Shown: positions 7,749 through 18,482 of the stretch, one piece after another
How the letters are laid out: each line of letters starts with the position of its first letter
How positions within the stretch are numbered: the first letter of the stretch is position 1
Source of the DNA: Cryobacterium luteum
Lineage (GTDB): Bacteria; Actinomycetota; Actinomycetes; Actinomycetales; Microbacteriaceae
Assembly (NCBI RefSeq): GCF_900110125.1
Contig: NZ_FOCN01000024.1
Coordinates: 1-33,952, forward strand
Direction of reading: 5' to 3'
DNA length: 33,952 bases
Translations under genes and position numbers: made by a program
Notes under the pieces: model-generated
What the model saw: the letters and a program-made list of their open reading frames with translations, nothing else
Database searches by the model: none
Told to the model about the DNA's origin: nothing

Positions 7749-8512
7749 TCAGCCGGACGGATGCCCAGGCGCGGGCCGAGCAGGTGGCCCGCGCCTCCTA
7801 CGGGCGCATGCTCGCCGTGCTCGCCGCACCCACCGGCAACATCCCCGCCGCCGAAGACGCCCTCTCCGATGCTTTCGAACAGGCGCTCAAGTCCTGGCCT
7901 CAGACGGGCATTCCTGACAATCCGGAAGGCTGGCTGGTGACGGTGGCTCGCAATCGCCTGCGCGATCTCTGGAAATCGGCCGCGCCGCGCCGCCAGGTTC
8001 CCCTCGGCGTGCTCGGCATGGACTCGGCGCGGATCGCTGCGGTGTTCCACCTGTCGCCGACCGCCCTGGCCCAGCGGTTGGTACGGGCAAAACGGCGGGT
8101 CCGCGACGCTCGCATCCCGTTCAGGATCCCCGAACGCTCCGAGCTTGCCTGGCGCCTGCCGCCCGTTCTGGAAGCCATTTACGGCGCCTACGCCATCGTC
8201 TGGCAGACGGCGGCGTCGCGCGAGGTTGATTCGCTCGGCGGTGAGGCGCTCTATCTCGCGACGACACTCGGCGCCGGCGTCGCCCTGTGCGTCGCCATCA
8301 GCGACGTCGACGGTGCCGAAGTCGCTTTGCAGGCGCTCGAGCGCATCGAGGGCGCCGACGACTTTCAGCCGGCTTGGGCCACCCGGGCCTACCTGCTCGC
8401 CCAGGCCGGCCAATTCCAGAGCGCCCGCGCCGCCTATGCTCGAACGATTGCCCTGACGACGGATGCCGCCGCTCGCGCTCGTCAGCAGCGCACCCGCGAC
8501 GACCTCGGGTAA
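7745..8512 (+). pseudogene. ECF42-type sigma factor with two internal deletions
   Basis: The 255-codon frame begins like an ECF42 sigma factor (EQVARASYGRMLAVLA, then a sigma-2 region ending GIPDNPEGWLVTVARNRLRDL). It jumps directly to the end of sigma-4 (ARIAAVFHLSPTALAQRLVRAK), skipping the segment with the usual LLFVCAHPA block. The C-terminal TPR-like extension is also shortened, passing from LATTLGAG to a late segment FQPAWATRAYLLAQAG. The family is normally about 400 residues. Both losses keep the frame. The likely original start would overlap the DGPF stop as ATGA, but the sequence reads CTGA at 7745; the first standard start is GTG 7784. Probably inactive, though a shortened functional version cannot be excluded. 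Confidence 0.7.
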
Positions 8513-8558
8513 CGCACGGGGACTGCCAACCGCCGGAGCATGGAAGAATAGACGAACT

Positions 8559-10409
<1,851 letters not shown>

Positions 10410-10414
10410 AGCAG

Positions 10415-11062
10415 ATGCGCAGGGCCACCTTCACCGACGCCGCCGTCAGCTATGCCGCAATCGGCGGCACGCTCGCGCCCGATCTGATGAGCTACCCGCC
10501 CAAGGGCTACCGGCCGATGGAACAGAGCGTCAAGCTCGGCAGTTCGCAGGAACGCTTCGAAGCGGCCACGAAACTGCTGATGACGTGGGGAATCCAACGC
10601 GGCAGTGGCATGGAGGTGACCGACCTGGAAAACGGCACCGGCGTGCAGTACACCCCGGTGACCTTCCAGCCGGACGGTACGCCGGCGGCCGGCCAGCAGC
10701 ATCCGGTCAACGAGGCGACCTTCGCCGAGGACGGCACCCCCTACATCGCCAACGGCATGACGGCGACCCTGAGAATGAAGCTGTGGCTGTTCCAGGTCAC
10801 CGCACCCGTGCGCGTCGTGTACGTGATCGACGAGGCCACCCGCATCGGGTTCGCCTACGGCACCATGGCCGGCCATCCGGAAAGCGGCGAGGAATCCTTC
10901 ATCGTCGAGCATCGAGAGGATGACTCGGTCTGGCTGACCATCCGCTCGTTCTCGCGGGCGAGCACCTGGTATTACCGCCTGGCCTGGCCGGTGCTGCGCT
11001 TTCAGCAGGCCAAATTCACCAGGCTCTACCTGCGCGCCCTGCACCCCGCTGGTGCCATCTAA
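10415..11062 (+). CDS. DUF1990 family protein
   Basis: A 215-residue protein of the DUF1990 group, which is common in Actinobacteria and has no assigned reaction. Recognisable parts are YPPKGYRPMEQSVKLG near residue 30, the MKLWLFQVTAPVRVVYVIDE strand pair in the middle, GYGxxxGHPExGEE-type sequence (here FAYGTMAGHPESGEESF) and RPFSRP-like sequence (here IRSFSRAS) followed by WYYRLAWPVLRFQQ. The start is 5 bp after the lepA stop with no separate promoter visible. No membrane segments or signal peptide are evident. Confidence 0.85.
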   Translation: MRRATFTDAAVSYAAIGGTLAPDLMSYPPKGYRPMEQSVKLGSSQERFEAATKLLMTWGIQRGSGMEVTDLENGTGVQYTPVTFQPDGTPAAGQQHPVNEATFAEDGTPYIANGMTATLRMKLWLFQVTAPVRVVYVIDEATRIGFAYGTMAGHPESGEESFIVEHREDDSVWLTIRSFSRASTWYYRLAWPVLRFQQAKFTRLYLRALHPAGAI

Positions 11063-11108
11063 TAGCGGCGCCATCACCAACTGAATTCAACGTACTGGAG
11101 CACCACCC

Positions 11109-12332
11109 ATGGCCGGACCCCACCCCGTCGGCGATCCCGCACCCGACGACGGCCTCCTTCCCGCGTCAGCAGCCGTCCACGCGGCCGAACGCGATTTCGG
11201 CGTCTACCTGCACGTGCCGTTCTGCCGGGTGCGCTGCGGCTACTGCGATTTCAACACCTACACCGCGACGGAATTGCGCGGCGTCAAGCAGAGCGACTAT
11301 GCCAGCCAGGCCGTGCTCGAGGTGGAGGCCGCCGGCCGTATCCTTACCGCGTCGGGCGTGCCGGACCGTGAGGTGGCGACGGTGTTCTTCGGCGGCGGCA
11401 CCCCAACGCTGCTGCCGGTGACCGACCTCGTGAAGATGCTCAGCGCCGTGCGGGACCAGTGGGGCCTGCAGGATGGTGCCGAAGTCACCACAGAGGCGAA
11501 CCCGGACTCGGTCGACGCCGCCTACCTGCACGCCCTCGCCGATGCCGGCTTCACCCGGGTGTCCTTCGGCATGCAGTCGGCCGTGCCGCACGTGCTCGCG
11601 ACCCTCGAACGCACCCACGACCCGGAGCGCGTGCCGCTCGTGGTGGAGTGGGCCCGCGCCGTCGGCCTCGACGTGAGCCTCGACCTCATCTATGGCACGC
11701 CGGGGGAGTCGCTCGCGAACTGGCGCACCAGCCTCGAGCAGGCGATCGACCTCAAGCCCGACCACCTGAGCGCATACTCCCTCATCGTCGAGGACGGCAC
11801 CAAGCTCGCCAGGCAGATTCGCCGTGGCGAGATCGCCCCGACCGACGACGACCAGCAGGCCGACTTCTATGAACTGGCCGATGAACTGCTCAATGCCGCC
11901 GGTTACGACTGGTATGAGGTCAGCAATTGGGCCACGAGCAACGCTCACCGGTCTCGGCACAACCTCGCCTACTGGACCGGCCAGGACTGGTGGGGCGTCG
12001 GTCCCGGCGCACACAGCCATGTCGGCGGCGTGCGCTGGTGGAATGTCAAGCATCCGGCCGCCTACGCCGAGCGTATAGTGGCCGGCCTCTCTCCGGCCGC
12101 CGGACGCGAAACACTCGACGCGCCGACCCGCGAGCTTGAACGCATCCTGCTGCAGAGCCGCATCCGCACCGGCATTCCGGTAGCCTCACTGTCGACGGCC
12201 GGTCGCCGTGAGGTCGCCGGCCTCATTGCCGACGACCTTGTCAATGCCCAGGCTGCTCTCGCCGGGACGATCGAATTGACCCTGCGCGGACGGCTCCTGG
12301 CCGACGCTGTGGTGCGGCGGCTCAGTGACTAG
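11109..12332 (+). CDS. hemW: Radical SAM heme chaperone HemW
   Basis: HemW is a radical SAM protein related to coproporphyrinogen oxidase HemN but acting in heme delivery; many are annotated as HemN-like. The 407-residue product has the 4Fe-4S motif CRVRCGYCDF (C39, C43, C46), the glycine-rich GGGTPTLL, and the HemW-typical NLAYWTGQDWWGVGPGAHS. A GGAGCACCACCC stretch precedes the ATG, so the start is supported. It lies 46 bp after the DUF1990 gene on the same strand. The N-terminal 30 residues before the radical SAM strand are longer than in E. coli HemW, as is usual in Actinobacteria. Confidence 0.93.
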   Translation: MAGPHPVGDPAPDDGLLPASAAVHAAERDFGVYLHVPFCRVRCGYCDFNTYTATELRGVKQSDYASQAVLEVEAAGRILTASGVPDREVATVFFGGGTPTLLPVTDLVKMLSAVRDQWGLQDGAEVTTEANPDSVDAAYLHALADAGFTRVSFGMQSAVPHVLATLERTHDPERVPLVVEWARAVGLDVSLDLIYGTPGESLANWRTSLEQAIDLKPDHLSAYSLIVEDGTKLARQIRRGEIAPTDDDQQADFYELADELLNAAGYDWYEVSNWATSNAHRSRHNLAYWTGQDWWGVGPGAHSHVGGVRWWNVKHPAAYAERIVAGLSPAAGRETLDAPTRELERILLQSRIRTGIPVASLSTAGRREVAGLIADDLVNAQAALAGTIELTLRGRLLADAVVRRLSD

Positions 12333-12395
12333 AGCGTCGATCTACTGACTGGAGTCAGCCTCAATCGACAAACGTGCCTCAGCTGACGAAGTGGC

Positions 12396-12767
12396 TCAGC
12401 TGACAAACTTGATTGTGAGCGGGTAGCTGTAGCCTTCGCCGCGGTTGGCGGCGAGCGCGGCCAGAATCATGAACACGAGGGCGACGATGGCGAGCGGTGC
12501 ATACAGGATGCCGCCGATGCCGAGCGTGATGACGGTGATGGGAACCAGCACGGCCGCGTAGATGTAGTACGAGATATGAAAGTTCAGCGCCGTAGCGGTG
12601 TGCGCGCGAATGAACGGTCCGCGATCGCGCAGCACGAGGTAACCGATCAGCGCCGGCAGAAAGCTGAAGATGATGCCCCCGACGTGGATCAGCGTCGCCC
12701 AGAGTTTCTCGTCAGCCGGGCTCATCGGATTGGCGGGGGTTGACTGGTACGGGTTCTGCTCAGACAT
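12396..12767 (-). CDS. DUF4870 membrane protein (first of a pair)
   Basis: A 123-residue small membrane protein of the DUF4870 (YyzE/Tic20-like) group. A short Pro/Asn/Gln-rich N-terminus is followed by DEKLWATLIHVGGIIF, then two or three membrane segments, with the conserved ALNFHISYYIY in between. The ATG at 12767 is supported by AGGAGA ten bases upstream, so the longer frame that starts at 12800 is not used. Function unknown. It lies just downstream of, and parallel to, a second member of the same family, and converges on hemW. Confidence 0.85.
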   Translation of the reverse strand: MSEQNPYQSTPANPMSPADEKLWATLIHVGGIIFSFLPALIGYLVLRDRGPFIRAHTATALNFHISYYIYAAVLVPITVITLGIGGILYAPLAIVALVFMILAALAANRGEGYSYPLTIKFVS

Positions 12768-12870
12768 GGGGTCTCCTGTGTTCGGCCCGGTCACTGGCAC
12801 GGCAGTGCCAGTGACCTCCAGGCTAATCGTCCCGCCGTTCCCACGTCGCTGGGCGGCTACGTGATCAGGC

Positions 12871-13386
12871 CTATTTGATCAGGCGCAGGGCGAACGGGTA
12901 TCGGTAATTCTGACCGTCCTTGGCCTTCAGAAACCCCAGGATCGAAAAGATAACCCCGGCCAGCCAGACGATCCAGCCGAGGCCCACGAGGAGTCCGCCG
13001 ATCCCGAAGGTGACGAGGGCCAGGAACGTCGATCCCACGGTGATTGCAGCGTAGGCGATCAACAGGGTGATCTGAAAGTTCAGCGCCTCCTTAGCCTCCG
13101 TGTTGGTGAGACGACCGCGGTCCTTGAAGACCAACCAGATGATCAGGGACGGCAGAAAACTCAGGATGCCGCCGAGGTGGGCCAGCGACGCCCACAGGCG
13201 ATCGTCGCCCTCTGAAACGGGTGCCGCTACGACGGGGTTGGAGTACGGGCGGCCGCCAGGTTGTTGGCCATACGGCGGTTGGCCATACGGCGGTTGGCCG
13301 ACAGTGGGCTCACGGTAGTTGGGATCACGGTAGTTGGGATCACGATTGCTGGAATCGCCGGGGGGTTGTGCCTGTGGGTCGCTCAT
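12871..13386 (-). CDS. DUF4870 membrane protein (second of a pair), repeat-rich N-terminus
   Basis: A 171-residue DUF4870 protein. The C-terminal half matches its neighbour in layout: DDRLWASLAHLGGILSF, then KEALNFQITLLIAYAAI and a last pair of membrane segments. The N-terminal 50 residues differ: they are disordered and built of short repeats, RDPNYRDPNYREP and GQPPYGQPPYGQQPGG. These come from 15-bp tandem duplications at about 13260-13300 and 13311-13345, which may vary in copy number. GAAAGG upstream serves as a modest ribosome site. The 103-bp gap to the downstream paralog leaves open whether they are one operon. Confidence 0.85.
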   Translation of the reverse strand: MSDPQAQPPGDSSNRDPNYRDPNYREPTVGQPPYGQPPYGQQPGGRPYSNPVVAAPVSEGDDRLWASLAHLGGILSFLPSLIIWLVFKDRGRLTNTEAKEALNFQITLLIAYAAITVGSTFLALVTFGIGGLLVGLGWIVWLAGVIFSILGFLKAKDGQNYRYPFALRLIK

Positions 13387-13496
13387 GATCGTGCCTTTCG
13401 CTCAAAGCGGTGGGAGCGTATAGCGGCAATTAAACGCTCGCTTCCGGTTTCTGGCAATGGGCGCGCTCAGTCGATACCCGGCCGGTCGCGATACAC

Positions 13497-13523
13497 TTAG
13501 CAGTCAGCGGATGCGAGTGCCAA
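13497..13523 (+). promoter_or_regulatory. CIRCE operator upstream of hrcA
   Basis: TTAGCAGTC, nine bases, GAGTGCCAA matches the CIRCE consensus TTAGCACTC-N9-GAGTGCTAA with one mismatch per arm and exact spacing. It lies 104 bp before the hrcA start. HrcA binds CIRCE and represses heat-shock genes, so the hrcA-dnaJ transcript is probably autoregulated. Confidence 0.88.
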
Positions 13524-13626
13524 CGACGTGCCGACAAACCTGCGTCCCAGCGTGCCCACCGGCGCGCGCGGGAGTGGGCATCCGCTCGTGTGCAGCAGTA
13601 CCCCGAAAATCAGGAAGGCGGGCACA

Positions 13627-14646
13627 GTGGTTTCCGACCGTGGCCTCGATGTTCTGCGCGTCATCGTGCAGGACTACGTCGCGTCCCGCGAACCCGTCGG
13701 GTCCAAATCCATCGTCGATCGGCACTCCTTCGGTGTCTCCGCCGCCACCATTCGCAACGACATGGCTCTGCTCGAAGAAGAAGAGCTGATCGCGGCGCCG
13801 CACACCTCGTCCGGGCGCATCCCCACCGACAAGGGCTACCGGGTTTTCGTTGACCACCTCGCCGACCTGCGCCCGCTCACGCCGGCCCAGCGTCAGGCGA
13901 TCGAAACCTTTCTCGGCCACTCCGCCGACCTCGACGAGGTACTCGTGCGCAGCGTGCGCCTGCTGTCGCAGCTCACGCACCAGGTCGCGCTCGTGCAGTA
14001 CCCTTCACTGTCCCGGGCCAAGGTGCGTCACATCGAGTTCGTCCCGCTGACCGAGACGCGGATCCTGTCGGTGTTGATCACCGATTCCGGCGGGGTGGAG
14101 CAGCGGGTGATCGACCTGCCGCGCGCGCTCGACGAGCAGACGCTCGGCGAGGTGCGTGCGCGGCTAAATGTCGCGGTTGTCGGGCTCGGCATGGCCGAAG
14201 CCAGCGTGGCTCTCGCCGCGAGCGTCTGGCCAGGTTCTCCGGCACTGCAGCCGATCGTCGACCTGATCACCAAGACCCTCGCCGACCAGGTCGGTGCGAA
14301 CCGCCAGGACAAGCTCGTCATGGCCGGGGCCGCGAATCTCGTGCGCACCGAAGACGACTTCTCCGGCAGCATCTATCCGGTGCTCGAGGCGATCGAGGAG
14401 CAGGTGGTGCTATTGCGCCTGTTCGGCGAAATGGAGACCGACCAGCACGGTGTCTCGGTGAGCATCGGCCGCGAAAATGCCGCCTTTGGACTGCCGGAGG
14501 CGAGCGTGCTCACCAGCGGCTACACCGCAAACGGCAACCTCGCCAGACTCGGCGTGCTCGGACCCACCCGCATGGATTACTCCAACAATATGGCGGCGGT
14601 GCGCGCCGTCGCCCGTTACCTCTCCCGCCTGCTGGGCGAGACCTAG
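13627..14646 (+). CDS. hrcA: Heat-inducible transcription repressor HrcA
   Basis: HrcA represses chaperone genes by binding CIRCE. The 339-residue product has the N-terminal winged-helix region (RGLDVLRVIVQDYVASREPVG, then SAATIRNDMALLEEEELI), the signature HTSSGRIPTDKGYRVFVD, a GAF-like middle and a C-terminal region with the typical GVLGPTRMDYSNNMAAV. The GTG at 13627 is chosen because AGGAAGG lies just upstream and the length then matches the family; the frame is open further upstream but that part is not HrcA-like. It is followed after about 60 bp by dnaJ. Confidence 0.96.
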   Translation: MVSDRGLDVLRVIVQDYVASREPVGSKSIVDRHSFGVSAATIRNDMALLEEEELIAAPHTSSGRIPTDKGYRVFVDHLADLRPLTPAQRQAIETFLGHSADLDEVLVRSVRLLSQLTHQVALVQYPSLSRAKVRHIEFVPLTETRILSVLITDSGGVEQRVIDLPRALDEQTLGEVRARLNVAVVGLGMAEASVALAASVWPGSPALQPIVDLITKTLADQVGANRQDKLVMAGAANLVRTEDDFSGSIYPVLEAIEEQVVLLRLFGEMETDQHGVSVSIGRENAAFGLPEASVLTSGYTANGNLARLGVLGPTRMDYSNNMAAVRAVARYLSRLLGET

Positions 14647-14709
14647 ATTTTTCCTGGCCGCGCTGCGGCACCGACCCAATTCGAACAACATCCTCAAGGA
14701 GAGCCACCT

Positions 14710-15813
14710 TTGGCTGACCACTACGAAGCGCTTGGCGTTGACCGCGACGCGACCACCGATCAAATCAAGAAGGCGTACCGTCGCCTCGCCCGCGAACTGC
14801 ATCCCGACGTCAACCCCGGCGCCGAGGCGTCGGAACGGTTCAAGAGCATCACGCACGCCTATGACGTGCTGAGCGACGCGAAACAACGCCAGAAGTATGA
14901 CCAGGGCGGCCAGAACGGCGGCTTCGACGGGCAGAACTTCGGCAACTTCGGTGACATCTTCGAGACCTTCTTCGGTGGTGGAGGCGGCGGCAGTCGCGGC
15001 CCGCGCTCCCGCCGCGAACGCGGCCAGGACGCCCTCATCCGGGTGGAACTCGACCTGGACGAGGTCATCTTCGGCACGCACCGGGACATCGAGGTCGACA
15101 CCGCGATCGTCTGCGCCACCTGCCAGGGCTCCTGCTGCGCCCCCGGCACCCAACCGATCACCTGCGACATCTGCCACGGCACCGGCAGCATCCAGCGCGC
15201 CGTGCGCTCCCTGCTCGGCAACGTCATGACGTCGAGCCCGTGCGGTTCCTGCCGCGGCTACGGCACCATCATCGCCACACCGTGCATGACGTGCTCCGGC
15301 CAGGGCCGTGTGCGCGCCCGCCGCACGGTTCCGGTCGACATTCCGGCCGGAGTCGACACCGGCCTGCGCCTGCAGATGCCCGGCAGTGGCGAGGCCGGCC
15401 CGGCTGCCGGTCCGAACGGCGACCTGTACCTCGAGATGAAGGTGCGCCATCACGACGTGTTCAGCCGCGACGGCGACGACCTCATGTGCTCGCTCGACGT
15501 GCCCATGACCAGCGCCATTCTCGGCACGAGCGTCACCGTGAAGGCCCTCGACGGTGATATCGAGGTGGAGATCCGCCCCGGTGCGCAGAGTTCCGAGGTG
15601 CTCACGATCAAGGACCGCGGCATCACCAAGTTGCGTGGCAGCGGCCGTGGCGACCTCAAGATCGGTATCCACGTGGTCACACCGAGCAAACTCGACCACA
15701 AGGAACGCGACTTGATCGAGCAGTTCGCGGCGCGCTACGCCGCCCCGGCACCCACCCTGAGCCAGTACCAGCAGGGCCTGTTCGCCAAGTTGCGCGACCG
15801 GTTCCTCGGCTAA
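14710..15813 (+). CDS. dnaJ: Molecular chaperone DnaJ
   Basis: DnaJ stimulates DnaK ATPase and delivers unfolded clients. The 367-residue product has a J domain with HPD at residues 31-33, a Gly/Phe-rich linker with a GGGGGGS run, a zinc domain with four CxxC pairs (CATC, CDIC, CGSC, CMTC) at about 136-205, and the C-terminal peptide-binding beta domains. The first zinc repeat reads CATCQGSC, with cysteine where glycine is usual. The start is TTG, supported by AAGGAGAG. Lying next to hrcA rather than dnaK marks it as the second actinobacterial DnaJ paralog; a dnaK-linked copy would be elsewhere. Confidence 0.95.
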   Translation: MADHYEALGVDRDATTDQIKKAYRRLARELHPDVNPGAEASERFKSITHAYDVLSDAKQRQKYDQGGQNGGFDGQNFGNFGDIFETFFGGGGGGSRGPRSRRERGQDALIRVELDLDEVIFGTHRDIEVDTAIVCATCQGSCCAPGTQPITCDICHGTGSIQRAVRSLLGNVMTSSPCGSCRGYGTIIATPCMTCSGQGRVRARRTVPVDIPAGVDTGLRLQMPGSGEAGPAAGPNGDLYLEMKVRHHDVFSRDGDDLMCSLDVPMTSAILGTSVTVKALDGDIEVEIRPGAQSSEVLTIKDRGITKLRGSGRGDLKIGIHVVTPSKLDHKERDLIEQFAARYAAPAPTLSQYQQGLFAKLRDRFLG

Positions 15814-16554
15814 ATGGCACATTTCTACCTGCAGGAATCGCTGCGCACGATCGAGTGCCGCCCGGGGCAGGTCGTTTCTGTCGACGGTGCCGAGGCGCGC
15901 CACGCGGTGACGGTCAGCCGGGTGCGTCCCGGGGATCGGCTCCGCGTGGGCAATGGGGCCGGGTTGCTGCTCGACGGTACGGTATTGACGGCGGAGGCTG
16001 CGTCGTTGACCCTGCGCGTCAACGACGCGAGCGAGACGCCGGCGGCGGCGCCGCGCATCCGATTGGTGCAGGCCCTGGCCAAGGGCGACCGTGACGAACT
16101 CGCCATTCAGGCTGCCACCGAACTCGGCGTCGACGGCGTTATCCCGTGGTCGGCCGCCCGCTCCATCACCAGGTGGGAGGGCCAAAAGATCGCCAAGGGC
16201 CACGAACGGTGGAGCAGCATCGTGCGCGAGGCCAGCAAACAATCCATTCGAGCCTGGCTGCCCGACGTCGCCCCGCTGGTGAGCACCAAACAACTCGCCG
16301 TGCTCGCCGGCACCACACGGATGCTGCTGCTCGACCCGACCGCATCCGCTCGCCTCACCGAGGTGGCTGCGCCCACCGACGACCGTGACATTCTGCTCGT
16401 CGTCGGCCCGGAAGGTGGAATCTCCCCGGCTGAACTGCTGCTGCTCGAGCAAGCCGGTGCCAGTCAGGTGCGCCTCGGTGACACCGTGCTGCGCACGTCG
16501 ACCGCCGGTCCGGCAGCACTCGCGATTCTCAATGCGACGCTCGGCCGCTGGTAG
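15814..16554 (+). CDS. rsmE: 16S rRNA (uracil-1498-N3)-methyltransferase RsmE
   Basis: RsmE is a SPOUT-class enzyme that methylates U1498 of 16S rRNA using S-adenosylmethionine. The 246-residue product has an N-terminal PUA-like domain (about 1-75), the start of the SPOUT domain at RIRLVQALAKGDRDELAIQ, and the C-terminal knot with VVGPEGGISPAELLLLEQ and the signature LGDTVLRTSTA. Its ATG follows the dnaJ stop with no gap, so it is probably translated by coupling; no separate ribosome site is seen. Confidence 0.95.
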   Translation: MAHFYLQESLRTIECRPGQVVSVDGAEARHAVTVSRVRPGDRLRVGNGAGLLLDGTVLTAEAASLTLRVNDASETPAAAPRIRLVQALAKGDRDELAIQAATELGVDGVIPWSAARSITRWEGQKIAKGHERWSSIVREASKQSIRAWLPDVAPLVSTKQLAVLAGTTRMLLLDPTASARLTEVAAPTDDRDILLVVGPEGGISPAELLLLEQAGASQVRLGDTVLRTSTAGPAALAILNATLGRW

Positions 16555-16589
16555 TGCGAGCCGCTGACAGCGCCGCTTAAGATAGAGGC

Positions 16590-16967
16590 ATGTCTTCTTC
16601 TGGCGCCGAGCCGTCCATTTTCAGTCGAATCATCGCGCGGGAGATTCCGGCGACGATCGTGGCCGAGACCGAAAACATCATCGCGTTCCTCGACATCGCA
16701 CCGAAAGCCCCCGTGCACGTCGTGGTCACCACCAAAGACCCGCAGTACCACAACGTCGTCGACCTTGCCGCCGGCAACCCCGCCCTGCTCGCCCAACTCG
16801 TCGCCGTGGCCGAGCAGATTGCCGCCGAGCGCACCAACGGGCAGTTCCGCCTGGTTTTCAACACCGGGGCCGCCGCCGGCCAGACCGTGTTCCACGTGCA
16901 CGCCCACGTTTTGGGCAGCCCAACACCGACCGACACGCTGGGGGAGGACTCGCTTGGCGCACTCTGA
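16590..16967 (+). CDS. HIT-family (HINT-like) nucleotide hydrolase
   Basis: A 125-residue histidine-triad protein. The triad HVHAHVLG gives H102, H104 and H106, with H104 the expected nucleophile; the N-terminal IFSRIIAREIPATIVAETE is typical of the HINT/PKCI branch, which hydrolyses nucleoside phosphoramidates and AMP-linked amines. The physiological substrate is unknown. The next gene, phoH, starts within its last codons, so the two are coupled; this pairing is usual in Actinobacteria. Confidence 0.93.
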   Translation: MSSSGAEPSIFSRIIAREIPATIVAETENIIAFLDIAPKAPVHVVVTTKDPQYHNVVDLAAGNPALLAQLVAVAEQIAAERTNGQFRLVFNTGAAAGQTVFHVHAHVLGSPTPTDTLGEDSLGAL

Positions 16968-18021
16968 TCCCGATAAGGCAGAATTGCGCTTCTCCGTTGA
17001 CGGCGTCGCCATGGTGCGCCTGCTCGGCCCTGAAGACCGCTACCTCAGCACCATCGAGGCCGCGTACCCCAACGTCGACGTGCACGTGCGTGGCAACGAT
17101 GTCACCCTCGGCGGCAGCGCCGATGACGTCGCAGCCGTGCGCCGACTGATCGACGAACTGCAACTAGCCCTGCGCACCGGCCACGACCTCGGCGAGACCG
17201 AGGTGGCCACCTCAGCACGGATGCTCGCCGCCGACAGTTCCGTGAGCCCCTCCGCCCAACTCGGCGCCCCCATCCTGACGGCGCGCAACAAGAGCATTCG
17301 GGCTAAGTCGCTCGGCCAGAAGGACTACGTCGACGCGATCGACGACAACACCATCGTGTTCGGCATCGGGCCGGCCGGCACCGGCAAGACCTACCTCGCC
17401 ATGGCGAAGGCGGTGCGCGCCCTGCAGAACAAAGAGGTCGAGCGCATCATTCTGACCCGACCGGCGGTCGAGGCGGGCGAGCGGCTCGGTTTTCTGCCCG
17501 GCACCCTCACCGACAAGATCGACCCCTACCTGCGGCCCCTCTACGACGCTCTCGGCGAGATGCTCGACCCCGAACTGATTCCCAAAATGCTCGCTGCCGG
17601 CACGATCGAGGTGGCGCCGCTCGCCTACATGCGTGGTCGCACCCTGAACGCGAGCTTCGTCGTGCTCGACGAAGCGCAGAACACCACGCCGGAACAGATG
17701 AAGATGTTTCTGACCCGCCTCGGCTTCGGCTCGAAGATGGTCATCACCGGCGACATCACCCAGATCGACCTGCCGGCCGGCACGAGCGGACTGAAACTGG
17801 TCACGCGCGTGCTCGACGGGATCGACGACATCCACTTCGCCTATCTGAGCAGCGCTGACGTGGTGCGGCACTCACTCGTCGGCCGCATCGTCGACGCCTA
17901 CACCGACTATGACGCGCAGAAGCAGGCCCTTCGTCAGGAGAGCGCCGAAGCCCGAGAATTCGCCACCCGCGGCCCGCAGCGCACTGCGTCAGGCCGCAAC
18001 CCGAAACGGAGTTCCAGTTGA
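16954..18021 (+). CDS. phoH: PhoH-like ATPase
   Basis: A 355-residue PhoH family P-loop ATPase, linked to RNA metabolism and phosphate starvation in other bacteria. An N-terminal KH-like region (about 1-115) precedes the Walker A motif GPAGTGKT and Walker B VVLDEAQN, followed by GDITQIDLP, all typical. The TTG at 16954 is chosen: GGGGGAGGA is 6-12 bases upstream. It overlaps the HIT gene by 14 bp and ybeY by 4 bp. The phoH-ybeY pairing is widely conserved and supports a role in RNA processing. Confidence 0.93.
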   Translation: MAHSDPDKAELRFSVDGVAMVRLLGPEDRYLSTIEAAYPNVDVHVRGNDVTLGGSADDVAAVRRLIDELQLALRTGHDLGETEVATSARMLAADSSVSPSAQLGAPILTARNKSIRAKSLGQKDYVDAIDDNTIVFGIGPAGTGKTYLAMAKAVRALQNKEVERIILTRPAVEAGERLGFLPGTLTDKIDPYLRPLYDALGEMLDPELIPKMLAAGTIEVAPLAYMRGRTLNASFVVLDEAQNTTPEQMKMFLTRLGFGSKMVITGDITQIDLPAGTSGLKLVTRVLDGIDDIHFAYLSSADVVRHSLVGRIVDAYTDYDAQKQALRQESAEAREFATRGPQRTASGRNPKRSSS

Positions 18022-18482
18022 GCATCGAAATCAACAACGAGTCGACCATCCCGGTCGATGAGGCCGCCATTTTGCGCCTCGCTGCCTTCGCGCTCGACAC
18101 CATGCACGTGCACGCCGACGCCGAACTCGCCATCGTGCTCGTCGACGAGGGCGCCATGGAGCAGCTGCACGTGCAGTGGATGGATGAGCCGGGCCCCACC
18201 GACGTTCTGAGTTTTCCCATGGACGAACTGCGTCCGGGCACCGAGGAGCAGGAAACCCCGCCGGGACTGCTCGGTGATATTGTGCTCTGCCCGCAGGTCG
18301 CCAAGGAGCAGGCCGAGACCGCCGGCCACAGCACCCTCGACGAGCTGCTGCTGCTGACAACGCACGGTGTGCTGCACCTGCTCGGCTTTGACCACGCCGA
18401 ACCGGCGGAAGAGAAGGAGATGTTCGGCATTCAGCGTGACATTCTCATCGGCTTCGCCATGCAGGAACGACAACGCCACTGA
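18018..18482 (+). CDS. ybeY: Endoribonuclease YbeY (16S rRNA maturation)
   Basis: YbeY is a zinc-dependent endoribonuclease needed for 16S rRNA 3'-end maturation and ribosome quality control. The 154-residue product has the zinc motif [11 protein letters not shown] (H116, H120, H126), and the upstream [10 protein letters not shown] segment typical of the family. The TTG start overlaps the phoH stop as TTGA, and its own stop overlaps the next start by one base, so the three genes are translationally coupled. Confidence 0.95.
   Translation: MSIEINNESTIPVDEAAILRLAAFALDTMHVHADAELAIVLVDEGAMEQLHVQWMDEPGPTDVLSFPMDELRPGTEEQETPPGLLGDIVLCPQVAKEQAETAGHSTLDELLLLTTHGVLHLLGFDHAEPAEEKEMFGIQRDILIGFAMQERQRH

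Noticed and set aside
12345..12395. Terminator between hemW and the DUF4870 gene
   Set aside because: CTGACT/AGTCAG could pair, but the stem is only six bases with a two-base loop and no T-run. A nearby duplicated CTCAGCTGAC is noted, but no function can be supported.
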